Shown here piece after piece: positions 7,776-17,083 of a stretch of DNA of 64,000 bases. A model generated the notes under the pieces. It was given only the letters and a program-made list of their open reading frames with translations. It was not told where the DNA came from and searched no databases. Location of the stretch: positions 124,001 to 188,000 of the forward strand of contig NZ_LT907975.1 of NCBI RefSeq assembly GCF_900217235.1, written 5' to 3'. The position numbers and the translations under genes were made by a program. The stretch is from Pseudodesulfovibrio profundus (GTDB lineage: Bacteria > Desulfobacterota > Desulfovibrionia > Desulfovibrionales > Desulfovibrionaceae). The first letter of the stretch is position 1; each line of letters begins with the position of its first letter.

Positions 7776-9137
7776 ATGCACAGTAAACGAATCCTGGTTC
7801 TTCCGGTTGCCCTTATCATGCTGTTGGTTTTCAGCGGAATGGCTTTGGCACAGGATGCTGATCCCATGCCAGGAAGCGAAACGGAAAAATCGGAAAACAT
7901 ATCCGGTCCATTTGATTTGGAACGGTGTGTTCAGCGGGCATTGGAATTCAATCCCAGAATGAAGGCCATTCGTGCTGAACTGACTGGTTCCGAATTTGGA
8001 ACTCGCTCTTCCTTCGGTAATTTTCTCCCTTCGGTCAGCGGTAGCTATGGCTACACATACAGCGGACGCAAGAGCCAGTATTCCGACGATCACAATGACT
8101 GGGCTGCCACCGTTAACGTGAGCCAGCCTGTTTTCCAAGGGTTCAACTTGCTCGCTACATGGCAGCGTGCCAAGTTGGCGGAAGAGTCTACTGAAGCAAG
8201 CCTTCTCAATGTCGAACTGTCGCTCATCTCAAGCGTGCAGTCGAGCTTCCTCTCTTTGCTCAAAGCTCGTGAGGATGTGAAAAGTGCCGAAGATTCAGTT
8301 GCTCGACTTGAATCCCAGCTGAAAGTGATCACCGCTTTTTATGATGTCGGTCTGCGTCCCAAGGCAGAAGTCCTTGATGCTGAAGTTGACCTTGCAAACG
8401 CGCAGCAGGATTTGCTCACTGCTCGCAATAACGTGTCCATCCAGGAAACACAGCTCAATACCTTGTTGAACATTCCAATGGAAATGAATGTAAATTACGT
8501 TGGTGAACTCAAGAAGATTGATTTTGACCTGACTCTGCAAGAGTGCTTGCGACGCGCATATGATGGACGCCCCGACCTTGTGATTGGTCAAAAAAGCGTA
8601 GAGATTGCTGAAAAAGACTCGACCATCGCTGCAAGCAGCTTCTACCCGAAAGTGGATGCTGATGTCGATTACGTGAATCGAGGCGTTGATGCCGGACTTG
8701 ATAGGGGTGGATACAGCCATAGCAGCAGTGAATACTGGACTGCAGGTGTCAATGCCAGCATGACTCTGTTCGAGTGGGGTGCTGACTACTACGACTACAA
8801 GAAGACAGAAGAGACTGTGAAAAAGGTTGAAGCTGAACTCGAAGACACGAGACTGAATGCAGGCTTTGAGGTTAAGACCTCCTTGCTGGATATTCAGGAA
8901 GCAGCCGACCGTATTACTGTTGCTCGGAAGTCTGTTGCCGCAGCTGAAGAAGCCTACCGTATGGCCGTTGCCCGTTATCAGGCTCAGGTAGGAACCAACA
9001 CCGATGTGTTGAATGCTCAGTCTCGCCTCACGACAAGTGAAGCGCAGCTCTCGCAGGCCCTGGCTGACTATGGTACCGCCGTATCCGGTTTGTACGTTGC
9101 CATGGGTGAAAAAAATCTCGGCCTTATTGCCGACTAG
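7776..9137 (+). CDS. TolC-family outer membrane efflux protein
   Basis: A 453-residue outer-membrane channel protein. A Sec signal peptide ends near residue 25 (SGMALA-QDAD). Two repeated halves of long amphipathic helices rich in Glu, Ala and Asn follow, as in TolC, with the GFNLLATWQRAK and AQSRLTTSEAQL repeats typical of the coiled-coil barrel. TolC proteins trimerise to form the exit duct for tripartite efflux pumps or type I secretion. No inner-membrane pump or adaptor gene is adjacent, so its partner lies elsewhere. Confidence 0.9.
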   Translation: MHSKRILVLPVALIMLLVFSGMALAQDADPMPGSETEKSENISGPFDLERCVQRALEFNPRMKAIRAELTGSEFGTRSSFGNFLPSVSGSYGYTYSGRKSQYSDDHNDWAATVNVSQPVFQGFNLLATWQRAKLAEESTEASLLNVELSLISSVQSSFLSLLKAREDVKSAEDSVARLESQLKVITAFYDVGLRPKAEVLDAEVDLANAQQDLLTARNNVSIQETQLNTLLNIPMEMNVNYVGELKKIDFDLTLQECLRRAYDGRPDLVIGQKSVEIAEKDSTIAASSFYPKVDADVDYVNRGVDAGLDRGGYSHSSSEYWTAGVNASMTLFEWGADYYDYKKTEETVKKVEAELEDTRLNAGFEVKTSLLDIQEAADRITVARKSVAAAEEAYRMAVARYQAQVGTNTDVLNAQSRLTTSEAQLSQALADYGTAVSGLYVAMGEKNLGLIAD

Positions 9138-9145
9138 CCATTCAG

Positions 9146-9352
9146 ATGTTCTCGAATAGAAAACGTTCCTGGAAAGCGCAAGGCATGGAATGCGAAGCGT
9201 GCGGTCTTGATTTGACTGCGTACAGAGGATGCCAGGAAGTCACCTTACGTTGTCCTCAGTGTGGCAAAGAGTATGATTTGAATACATTTGCCCAACAAAT
9301 GGATGATGAGTTTGAGGAGGAAATGGGTTTTGTTCCAATGGACAGGATCTGA
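9146..9352 (+). CDS. Small dual-CXXC zinc-ribbon protein
   Basis: A 68-residue protein with two CxxC pairs (C16/C19 and C36/C39 counted from the first ATG), spaced as a small zinc ribbon, followed by an acidic tail. Function unknown. It starts 9 bases after tolC and is probably cotranscribed. Neither the ATG at 9146 nor an internal ATG at 9185 has a strong ribosome site; the shorter form would still keep all four cysteines. Confidence 0.6.
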   Translation: MFSNRKRSWKAQGMECEACGLDLTAYRGCQEVTLRCPQCGKEYDLNTFAQQMDDEFEEEMGFVPMDRI

Positions 9353-9365
9353 TCTCTCGCTCTCA

Positions 9366-10286
9366 ATGCGTACAATAAGCGCGGCCACCGTTTTTTCGAT
9401 GGCCGCGTTCCTTTTTCTTGCAGTTTGTGTGGCAGGGGCCCACGCCGCAGAGAATGATTGGCAGCCACTTGTTAAGCGTTTGGTGGATGACGGGTTTGAG
9501 CAGGCATATATCGAAAGTGTTTTTTCTGATGAGGAAGTCGTTTATTCGCCGGAAATAATGGCTCGCAAAATGAACTCCCTTGTTGAGATCAAGTTGTCAG
9601 CTCGAAAACCATCCAAAGCCCGTCAGCCGGAAGTGATGGATCGGTATCTAAATCCAATCCTTATTGCAGGGGCGTACGCTTTTTATCGTGACAATAGAGC
9701 CATTTTGGAACGTGTCGAAACGGATTTCGGTGTGCCAGGGGAAATTCTCACAGCATTGATGCTGGTCGAGACCAAGCTTGGCAAACAAGTCGGGCGTCAC
9801 AAAGGCGTATTGATCTTGGCAAGTATGGCTCTTTCCAGTGACTTCGAGTTGGTTAGACCACATGTAGCCCGGAAGGATTTGTCTCCGGAAATGATGGATT
9901 GGCTTGTTAAGCGGACTGGTGAAAAAGCCGACTGGGGCTATCGTGAATTGAAATCGTTACTGACTTACGCACTCCAGAGTAGCAGGCCTGTGCAAACAAT
10001 ACCGAGTTCCATGTATGGTGCGATTGGCAAGTGTCAGTTTATTCCTTCAAGCGCACTTCATTATGGGGTGGATGGAACAGGGGATGGAGTGGTCGATCTG
10101 TTCGATACGACCGATGCCCTTTACAGTATGGCGAACTACGTGAAACTCCATGGCTGGAAAGAAGACCTCAGTTATAAAGAACAACTCAAGGTCATATATC
10201 GCTACAACCATTCGGAAAGTTACGCGATGACTATCCTTGCTGTTTCTGAAAAGATCAGAAAAACAAAAGAATTTTTTGAGAACTAA
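9366..10286 (+). CDS. Lytic murein transglycosylase (MltB-like)
   Basis: A 306-residue exported enzyme. A signal peptide ends around residue 28 (GAHA-AEND). The slt/MltB fold follows, with the catalytic Glu in LMLVETKLG and the IPSSMYGAIGKCQFIPSS segment typical of the MltB family. It cleaves the glycan strand of peptidoglycan to 1,6-anhydro products. No lipobox cysteine is visible, so it is a soluble periplasmic form. The ATG at 9366 gives a proper signal peptide; a TTG about 40 bases earlier has a GAGGAGG behind it and could be the true start, overlapping the zinc-ribbon gene. Its 3' end overlaps the convergent glycosyltransferase gene by 4 bases. Confidence 0.85.
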   Translation: MRTISAATVFSMAAFLFLAVCVAGAHAAENDWQPLVKRLVDDGFEQAYIESVFSDEEVVYSPEIMARKMNSLVEIKLSARKPSKARQPEVMDRYLNPILIAGAYAFYRDNRAILERVETDFGVPGEILTALMLVETKLGKQVGRHKGVLILASMALSSDFELVRPHVARKDLSPEMMDWLVKRTGEKADWGYRELKSLLTYALQSSRPVQTIPSSMYGAIGKCQFIPSSALHYGVDGTGDGVVDLFDTTDALYSMANYVKLHGWKEDLSYKEQLKVIYRYNHSESYAMTILAVSEKIRKTKEFFEN

Positions 10287-11389
10287 TCCCCGTCGACCAA
10301 GCTTTTATACAAACTCAGGCTGCGTTTGAAGAATTCCTCAAAAGTCAATTGCGACATTGTCACTTTTTGCGCTGCCAAGACATTTTCCCGCAGTTTCTCG
10401 TCTTCAATGACATTGGCTATTGTGTTGGCAAGGGCGTGAAAGTCGCCTGGAGGCACCTGCATTGATTCTGGAACGAGGTCTGGCATAACACCGACTGTTG
10501 TAGAAACCAGTGGTCGATCCGCAGCCATGATTTCCAGGGCTGAACGGGCAATGGCTTCCGACCAGAGTGAAGAAAGAACGCCGATATCGATGGCTGAAAT
10601 GCAGGCTTCAACGTCGTCCCTTTTGCCGGTGATGCTGGTGATATCTTCTACGCCATTGGTCTCTATCAGATTCTGAATCTCTTTCTGCTTCGTGGCTGAT
10701 TCAAAACCAATGAGCATCAACTTGATATTGAGTCCTTTCTTGCGAAGAAGGGCGGCAGCCTCGATTGTTTCCCGATGCCCTTTGACTCTATCAAAACGGC
10801 CAAGCAGACCCAGGACTATTTCGTCATCAGCATATTGGAACTCATCTCGAATGCGAGCGCGCTCTTTTTCGTTGAATGCGAACCGCTTGGTGTCTACGCC
10901 GCCATGAATGAGCCAAAGCTGCTTGCTTGGTGTTTTCATGGTGTTCAGGAAATAGTCAGACATGCGTCTGTTGGTGACGACCACTGCATCGGCAACATGG
11001 GCATGAAGCCAGCGGTTAATACCATCTCCTCGGGGGGGGCGCTGGTCGCCACGTGTACGGACAAGCTTGTACGGGTAGCCGAAATGCTTCAGAAGAGCCC
11101 AGAGGAAAAAGCCTTCTCCCCGGTGACAATTGACGATTTCCGGGCGGTGCTTCTTGAGAAGTTGTATGATATGACGTGTTGCACTGGCGAGGCGGACGGG
11201 ATTGGACGTATTCAAATCCACGGCAACAGTGGGCAGACCGAGTTCCTTAGCCTTTCTCTCGGTGTCTGTGTTGCCTTGGGTCAGTACGGTTACTTCATGG
11301 CCAGCGTCAGCAAGAAGGCGGCTCAAAGTAAGCGCATACCATGAGGTGGCGTTGAACCAGCGAACATTGATTACTTGAAATATTTTCAT
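10283..11389 (-). CDS. GT4-family glycosyltransferase
   Basis: A 368-residue GT-B glycosyltransferase of family 4. The N-terminal acceptor domain is followed by a C-terminal donor domain containing GLLGRFDRVKGH and the SLWSEAIARSALEIMA element (variant of E-x7-E). It transfers a sugar from a nucleotide donor to a polysaccharide or lipid acceptor, probably for LPS or other envelope glycans. It is divergent from a GT2 glycosyltransferase at 11470, which supports a joint envelope role. The ribosome site is weak. Confidence 0.85.
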   Translation of the reverse strand: MKIFQVINVRWFNATSWYALTLSRLLADAGHEVTVLTQGNTDTERKAKELGLPTVAVDLNTSNPVRLASATRHIIQLLKKHRPEIVNCHRGEGFFLWALLKHFGYPYKLVRTRGDQRPPRGDGINRWLHAHVADAVVVTNRRMSDYFLNTMKTPSKQLWLIHGGVDTKRFAFNEKERARIRDEFQYADDEIVLGLLGRFDRVKGHRETIEAAALLRKKGLNIKLMLIGFESATKQKEIQNLIETNGVEDITSITGKRDDVEACISAIDIGVLSSLWSEAIARSALEIMAADRPLVSTTVGVMPDLVPESMQVPPGDFHALANTIANVIEDEKLRENVLAAQKVTMSQLTFEEFFKRSLSLYKSLVDGD

Positions 11390-11469
11390 ATATTATGGTT
11401 TTGTTAATTCCAGTTTTACTAAATGCCAACATGACAGTTCATTTTCGTTAACGCAAGGAAATTACACGC

Positions 11470-12330
11470 ATGAAAGATACGCTGATATCAATCATAATGC
11501 CTACTTATAATCGTGAATCATTTTTGCCCAAAGCCATTGATTCCGTATTGGCACAAACATACGAAAGTTGGGAACTGATCGTGGTTGATGATGGTTCGAT
11601 CGATGGCACTAAAGAATTGATCGCCAGCTACGACGACAGCCGTATCGTCTACCTTTACCAAAAAAATCAAGGTGTTTCTGCTGCCAGAAATACCGGGATC
11701 GCAGAGAGTAGAGGGGAAGTTCTGGCGTTGCTTGATTCCGATGACGAGTGGTTCCCGGATAAACTTGAAACACAATTGCGCTACATGTCTGAAAAGGGTT
11801 TTGAAATCTGTCAGACTGATGAAATATGGGTTCGTAATGGCAAGCGTGTTAATCAGCCGGCAAAATACGCGAAGCTTGAAGGGTGGTTCTTTGAAAAATC
11901 CCTTAATATGTGTCTGATCAGTCCGTCATGTACCATGTTTACTCGTCAGGTCTGGGAAAAAATCGGGCCTTTTGATACCGGAATGCTGTCCTGCGAAGAT
12001 TATGACATGTGGCTCAGAGCATGTTTGCTGTACCCTGTTGGACTCGTTCCGAAACCATTGACGATAAAACATGGGGGGCGAGATGATCAGTTGTCAAACT
12101 GCATTCCATGTCCAGACAAGTATAGAATTCAGGCATTAATCAAAATAGTTCAATGTTGGGATCTTGACGCTGAACAGAAAACGGTTGCTTTGGCGGAGCT
12201 CGAAAACAAAGCTAGGATATACATGCAAGGGTGCGAAAAAAGGGGTAAAACGGACGAAGGTGAACAGGTTTGGAACCTGTTTTGCAGTGTGAAAGAAGGG
12301 AAGAAAGTTCCACTTAATACTTTGTGTTAA
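11470..12330 (+). CDS. GT2-family glycosyltransferase
   Basis: A 286-residue GT-A enzyme. It has the start SIIMPTYNRESFL, the VVDDGSIDGT nucleotide-binding segment, the LLDSDDEW metal-binding DxD region and the ED element (CEDYDMWLR). It probably extends a surface polysaccharide. The 3' end of the gene lies in an 11-bp imperfect inverted repeat (12310-12334), but no T-run follows, so this is not a clear terminator. Confidence 0.9.
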   Translation: MKDTLISIIMPTYNRESFLPKAIDSVLAQTYESWELIVVDDGSIDGTKELIASYDDSRIVYLYQKNQGVSAARNTGIAESRGEVLALLDSDDEWFPDKLETQLRYMSEKGFEICQTDEIWVRNGKRVNQPAKYAKLEGWFFEKSLNMCLISPSCTMFTRQVWEKIGPFDTGMLSCEDYDMWLRACLLYPVGLVPKPLTIKHGGRDDQLSNCIPCPDKYRIQALIKIVQCWDLDAEQKTVALAELENKARIYMQGCEKRGKTDEGEQVWNLFCSVKEGKKVPLNTLC

Positions 12331-12409
12331 GTGGATAAGATTTCCTGCGAAACCTTCTATTGAGATGTGACCCTTTGACAGTCTGTAGCGTGACATACGA
12401 GAGGTGCCA

Positions 12410-15061
12410 GTGCCGTCCATAGCCAGTTTATTGGATTCTTTGCCAGAGATTAGCCAGTCCCGGTTGGTTGCATCGGGATTTGGTGTTTGGATTGTCTGGA
12501 AGGAAAAGCTCAACAAGGCGGTTCCCAACACACTGCGGGAATATGGTGCGTTGTGCATTGCAGAGGAAGCGAATCAGGCGCTTTGGTTTTGCAATACCTC
12601 CGAGATAGTTCGAGCTTTGGCGCGACTTCAGGTTTGGGCGAGAGTCAACCCTATGCCTGTCATGTGTCAGCTCATACCGATGACATTCCTTGTCGACTAT
12701 GAAAGTCAGCACGCCATTTCCATTTCTCCAGAGCTGGACAGACAGGACGCCAATTTTCCACATGAATTTGAATTGCTGATTCATCCCAAACTGAAGACAG
12801 AAATTGAATCCGTAGCTGGCTTGCGTACACAGGTGCTCGGTGGAGTCGATGGGTTGGCTCCGGTCGAATGGCTCTTCATGCATGCGGACCAGGGGATGGA
12901 CTACGAGTCCAGTCGCAGGTGGTATTTTGTCATCAAGCCGCTAGGAAACAAGGCTGACAAGGAAGCCATTTTGGGGTGGCGAGATTTTTCCACGGAAATT
13001 GTGGAACTGCTGCAACGAATGGGGCTCAAGTACATATCCGATGTAGAGGAAGGGTTCTTATTCTTCCCACTGGATTCATTTAATTTATTGCGCTCTTTCT
13101 GCACCGAGATTCTAACACTCATAAAACGAGTGAAAGATGATCCCGAACGCATGTACTGGCCCATTATCATGGTGGCTGTCGGCCAGAAGAATCTTTCATT
13201 TTCCGTCGATCTTCCAAAAAAGATTGGCTTGGATTGGAATCGGCTGGCCCCCGACTATCCGCATGTCCATTTCATGGAAGGACTCATGCTTTCTGAGTGG
13301 TTTCGCATGAATGAGGCCACGTATGGGACTGAGGCCCTTTCTCTCGATTCGTGGTGCACCATAGCGCTGCGGGATGGGACAGAGAGGCTGGACCATGGCA
13401 CTATTCAGGTTGTTTTGCCGAGTGTGCTGCTGGGGCGTGAAGGAGAGAGTTGTTACTACTGCGGACAATTCAATCATAAGGCAGCGAACTGTCCGTCAAA
13501 GAGTATTCAGAAACCTCGGCCCGGTGTTTGGAGTTCTTTGGCAAAAATAGACATGAAAGATTTTTCCAAGGGATTTGCGGAAATGGATACAGCGGTCTCT
13601 TTGGATAATTATTCTGAGTCCATGTCTGCGACTTTGTCTTCTTCGGAGGGATTGGAGTCCCTAATGGCCAAGGCGGTTTTCGAGATCAACGTGCCGTCCC
13701 AGGTTCGTACGATGAAGATCGTTTGGCGAAGTCGAAGCAAGGAGTGGGCTGACGGACTTAAGCAGTTGGCCCCTCAGGAAGGGGACTATGTGTGGGAGGC
13801 CGTAGACCTCTTGGAGCAGGGCGAACTGGAGGAAATGGAAGGCCTCATTCGGGAGGCACAGGTCAAGTATCCCAGAAGCTATCAGCCTCATTGTTTGTGG
13901 GGCTTCTGGTATATGGAGAAGGGTGATCCTACTCAGGCCATGTTCCATTGGCAGGAAGCCGAACGGATGAGCTACACGCCGATGCAGCAGTCCTATTTGG
14001 CCTATCTTCAAGGACGTCTTATGGAGATTGAAGGGAATCTCAAGGAAGCAATCAACACCTATAAGAATGTCAACACCAAAGCTCCCACCTGGATCGATCC
14101 AGTTTATCGCCAGGGTGTGTGTATGGTGAAGATGGGCTTTACTGGTCAGGCCATGGATCTTTTCATGGACCTTGTTGATCGTGATCCTCACATCTTCAAT
14201 AGAATTCTGGTGGATCCTGAGCTTGATCGTGGCCGAGTGCAATTAATGAGCACTCTTTGGGAGCGATGGGCAGAAGCGGATAGAGAAGTGAAGAGTGTCC
14301 GTGAACGTGTCGAGGCATTGAAGAAGGATATAGCAAGTCGCTTTGACGCAAATCATTCATTTTATGAACCTGCAATCGAAGAACTGGATAGGCTGGCCAA
14401 ACTTGGTCAAACCAACAACTATGTTGCCTATCGGATGTTCATGCGTGGAGCAGACCGCTTCAAAAGTAATCTGGACTCGGAAATCAAGCGGGAAACTAAA
14501 CGAATAGACTCTGAACTCGAATACCAATCGGATGTCGTTCGAAACATTCAAAAGGAAGCGGCATGGTTTCCTTTTCCGCGGTTGTTGCTTGATTTCAACA
14601 AAGATTTCAATTTCTGCGTGGACAAGATCAACTGGATTAAAACGCAGCATCTTTCTAATGCAGAAACATTCAGGCGAGCCACCATGTTGCTTGAAGAGAT
14701 TGAGGAGCGCATAGCGCAACTGCAAAAACGCCTGGTTACCTTGCGGATCATTCGTGACAGCACGTTATTCGTGCTTATGCTGGGGCGAAACTTTATTTGG
14801 CTGGAGCTCATTGGGTTGGGTCTGGCTCTGGTGGCTATCCCTGCAACGCTTTACTTTACTCAGGATGTGCAGGGGAACTGGATACTAGACTCCATTCGTC
14901 AGCAACAGTGGGAAGTTACTAAAGGGCTGGTCATTATCCTCAGTATCGTCTGTCTGGCTGTGGCCGCAATCAAAAGCGCTTTTTCCTTTGATAAAAGGAA
15001 GCGTGAACTGTTTGAGCAGCTTGATGATGAGCTACGAAAGGCTGCCCCTCGTCGCTATTGA
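12410..15061 (+). CDS. Large TPR and zinc-knuckle protein with C-terminal membrane anchor
   Basis: An 883-residue protein I do not recognise. The N-terminal ~340 residues form a mixed alpha/beta region. A CX2CX4HX4C zinc knuckle follows at about 348-361 (SCYYCGQFNHKAANC), the retroviral nucleocapsid type that binds single-stranded nucleic acid and is rare in bacteria. TPR-like helix pairs lie at about 480-600 and long charged coiled coils at about 620-780. Two membrane spans lie near 790-820 and 843-862, with a short cytoplasmic tail. The GTG at 12410 has GAGAGG 5-6 bases upstream; a GTG 6 bases earlier is less well placed. There is no signal peptide, so most of the protein should face the cytoplasm. 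Confidence 0.75.
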   Translation: MPSIASLLDSLPEISQSRLVASGFGVWIVWKEKLNKAVPNTLREYGALCIAEEANQALWFCNTSEIVRALARLQVWARVNPMPVMCQLIPMTFLVDYESQHAISISPELDRQDANFPHEFELLIHPKLKTEIESVAGLRTQVLGGVDGLAPVEWLFMHADQGMDYESSRRWYFVIKPLGNKADKEAILGWRDFSTEIVELLQRMGLKYISDVEEGFLFFPLDSFNLLRSFCTEILTLIKRVKDDPERMYWPIIMVAVGQKNLSFSVDLPKKIGLDWNRLAPDYPHVHFMEGLMLSEWFRMNEATYGTEALSLDSWCTIALRDGTERLDHGTIQVVLPSVLLGREGESCYYCGQFNHKAANCPSKSIQKPRPGVWSSLAKIDMKDFSKGFAEMDTAVSLDNYSESMSATLSSSEGLESLMAKAVFEINVPSQVRTMKIVWRSRSKEWADGLKQLAPQEGDYVWEAVDLLEQGELEEMEGLIREAQVKYPRSYQPHCLWGFWYMEKGDPTQAMFHWQEAERMSYTPMQQSYLAYLQGRLMEIEGNLKEAINTYKNVNTKAPTWIDPVYRQGVCMVKMGFTGQAMDLFMDLVDRDPHIFNRILVDPELDRGRVQLMSTLWERWAEADREVKSVRERVEALKKDIASRFDANHSFYEPAIEELDRLAKLGQTNNYVAYRMFMRGADRFKSNLDSEIKRETKRIDSELEYQSDVVRNIQKEAAWFPFPRLLLDFNKDFNFCVDKINWIKTQHLSNAETFRRATMLLEEIEERIAQLQKRLVTLRIIRDSTLFVLMLGRNFIWLELIGLGLALVAIPATLYFTQDVQGNWILDSIRQQQWEVTKGLVIILSIVCLAVAAIKSAFSFDKRKRELFEQLDDELRKAAPRRY

Positions 15062-15136
15062 TAATTTTATTTCACTACTTCTCATAAAGACGCGAAGTGC
15101 GTAATACTCTAGTCCTGAGAAAATCATGGAGGTATT

Positions 15137-15883
15137 ATGCATAAACTCGTGTTGATTCGTCATGGTCAGAGTGAATGGAACCTGTCTAACAGGTTTACCG
15201 GCTGGACTGACGTTGATCTGACCGCGCAGGGAGTGAATGAGGCTATAGCAGGGGCCAAGCTTCTCCTTGAGGAAGGTTTTACCTTTGATCTCGCCTATAC
15301 ATCCTATTTGAAAAGGGCTGTTCGTACATTGTGGCTGGTTCAGGAAGAAATGGACCTGTTCTGGATTCCCGTGTTCAAAACATGGCGCTTGAATGAGCGA
15401 CACTATGGTGCCTTGCAAGGCTTGAACAAGACTGAAACCGCTGCAAAGTATGGAGATGATCAAGTCTTTGTCTGGCGTCGCAGCTTCGATACGCCTCCTC
15501 CGGCGTTGGAGCAGGACGATGAGAGACATCCGGCCAATGAACCTCGATATGCCTCGCTCTCATCAGAAGAGTTGCCTGTGTGTGAATCGTTGAAAATGAC
15601 GATTGACCGGACCATGCCATACTGGTTCCAGACGATGGAGCCTGCCATCCGTTCTGGTAAACGTGTTTTGATTGTTGCGCACGGCAACTCGCTAAGAGGG
15701 TTGGTTAAATACCTGGATGGAATGAATGACGAGGATATCACCAAACTCAACATCCCCACTGGGTTGCCATTGGTGTATGATCTCGACGCTGACCTGAAGG
15801 CTATTCGCCGGTACTATCTTGGCGACCAGGAGGCCGCAGCCAAGGCCGCGGAAGCTGTTGCCAATCAAGCCAAGGGTGGGTAA
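15137..15883 (+). CDS. gpmA: 2,3-bisphosphoglycerate-dependent phosphoglycerate mutase
   Basis: A full-length 248-residue enzyme interconverting 3- and 2-phosphoglycerate. The catalytic histidine lies in [10 protein letters not shown], the acid/base Glu in [11 protein letters not shown], and the second histidine in [11 protein letters not shown] small Ala-rich tail is present. It has a GGAGG site before the ATG and is followed after 12 bases by mutY, so the two probably share a transcript. Confidence 0.95.
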   Translation: MHKLVLIRHGQSEWNLSNRFTGWTDVDLTAQGVNEAIAGAKLLLEEGFTFDLAYTSYLKRAVRTLWLVQEEMDLFWIPVFKTWRLNERHYGALQGLNKTETAAKYGDDQVFVWRRSFDTPPPALEQDDERHPANEPRYASLSSEELPVCESLKMTIDRTMPYWFQTMEPAIRSGKRVLIVAHGNSLRGLVKYLDGMNDEDITKLNIPTGLPLVYDLDADLKAIRRYYLGDQEAAAKAAEAVANQAKGG

Positions 15884-15895
15884 ACCCATCCGGTC

Positions 15896-16984
15896 ATGGA
15901 CCGAACATTCACAGAACATTTATTGCAGTGGTATGATGCGAATCGCCGGGATCTCCCATGGCGTAGCAATCCTGAGCCTTACGGTGTCTGGATATCCGAA
16001 ATTATGGCCCAGCAAACCCAGATGGAGCGTGTGGTTGCCTATTGGCGGCGCTGGATGGAGCGATACCCCGATCTGGGATCGTTGGCAGCGGCTTCTGAAG
16101 AAGAGGTTCTTAAGGTTTGGGAAGGGCTAGGATACTATAGCCGGGCCAAAAATATCCGTAAAGCTGCTGAGTTGATTCTTACGGATCATGCTGGTGTTTT
16201 TCCTGATGAAATCAAACAGATTCAGGCGTTGCCGGGTATTGGTGCATACACAGCCGGAGCTATAGCCAGTATTGCATTCAACAAGGTCGCACCAGCCGTG
16301 GATGCCAATGTGTTGCGCGTCTTTGCGCGCTTGCTGGATATTGCAGAGCCGGTCAAGGCGGCTAAGGTTAAGCAAGAAGTCGAGCAGGCTGTGTTACCTC
16401 TGATTCCTGAGAAACGTCCCGGTGATTTCAATCAGGCCCTGATGGAGTTCGGCGCGATGATTTGCTCTAAACGACCTGACTGTGATCAGTGTCCGATGAG
16501 TCAGCATTGCGCAGCTTTTGCCAATGGAACAACTGGTGAACGTCCTGTTCTCCCCCGGAAGCGTAAGGCCATTCATATCGAAATGGCGACCGGTGTACTG
16601 GTGTATAATGATAAGGTATTGATTCAAAAGCGAAAGCCAGATGATGTCTGGCCGGGCTTGTGGGAATTCCCTGGCGGATGTGTTGAAAAAGGCGAAACCC
16701 CTCGGGAGGCTCTGGTCAGGGAGTATATGGAAGAGGTTGAGCTGGAAATTTATCCAGCAGAAAAAATAACTGTCGTATCCTACTCCTATACAAAGTATCG
16801 AGTCACCATGCATTGTTATCTGTGCCATTCGGCCAATAACGGGCAGCTCAAACCTGTTTTTAACGAAGCGGTAACCGGGCAGTTCGTATCCCCTGAGTCC
16901 TTATCAAGTTATGCTTTCCCAGCCGGCCACAGGCGTCTTATCGAATGCATGCTCGATGAAGCATGGTTCGACAACTTGAAGTAA
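15896..16984 (+). CDS. mutY: A/G-specific adenine glycosylase with Nudix-like C-terminal domain
   Basis: A 362-residue MutY that removes adenine mispaired with 8-oxoguanine. The HhH-GPD region has LPGIGAYTAGAI and the catalytic Asp in PAVDANVLRV. A four-cysteine cluster loop follows at about 193-208 and then a C-terminal Nudix-type domain (GLWEFPGG and REYMEEVE) that recognises 8-oxoG. The cluster spacing reads C-x5-C-x2-C-x5-C, one residue shorter in the first gap than the usual C-x6-C. The C-terminal domain keeps a nearly complete Nudix box, unlike many MutY proteins where it is degenerate. Confidence 0.95.
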   Translation: MDRTFTEHLLQWYDANRRDLPWRSNPEPYGVWISEIMAQQTQMERVVAYWRRWMERYPDLGSLAAASEEEVLKVWEGLGYYSRAKNIRKAAELILTDHAGVFPDEIKQIQALPGIGAYTAGAIASIAFNKVAPAVDANVLRVFARLLDIAEPVKAAKVKQEVEQAVLPLIPEKRPGDFNQALMEFGAMICSKRPDCDQCPMSQHCAAFANGTTGERPVLPRKRKAIHIEMATGVLVYNDKVLIQKRKPDDVWPGLWEFPGGCVEKGETPREALVREYMEEVELEIYPAEKITVVSYSYTKYRVTMHCYLCHSANNGQLKPVFNEAVTGQFVSPESLSSYAFPAGHRRLIECMLDEAWFDNLK

Positions 16985-17083
16985 CCTCTTCTATTACAGA
17001 TTGTTACACTCTAAGGCACACTGTTTGCTTACTCCTTTGCGGAGGCCTCTCTGGGGCCAAATATTTGACGCAGGAGAAGTGAC

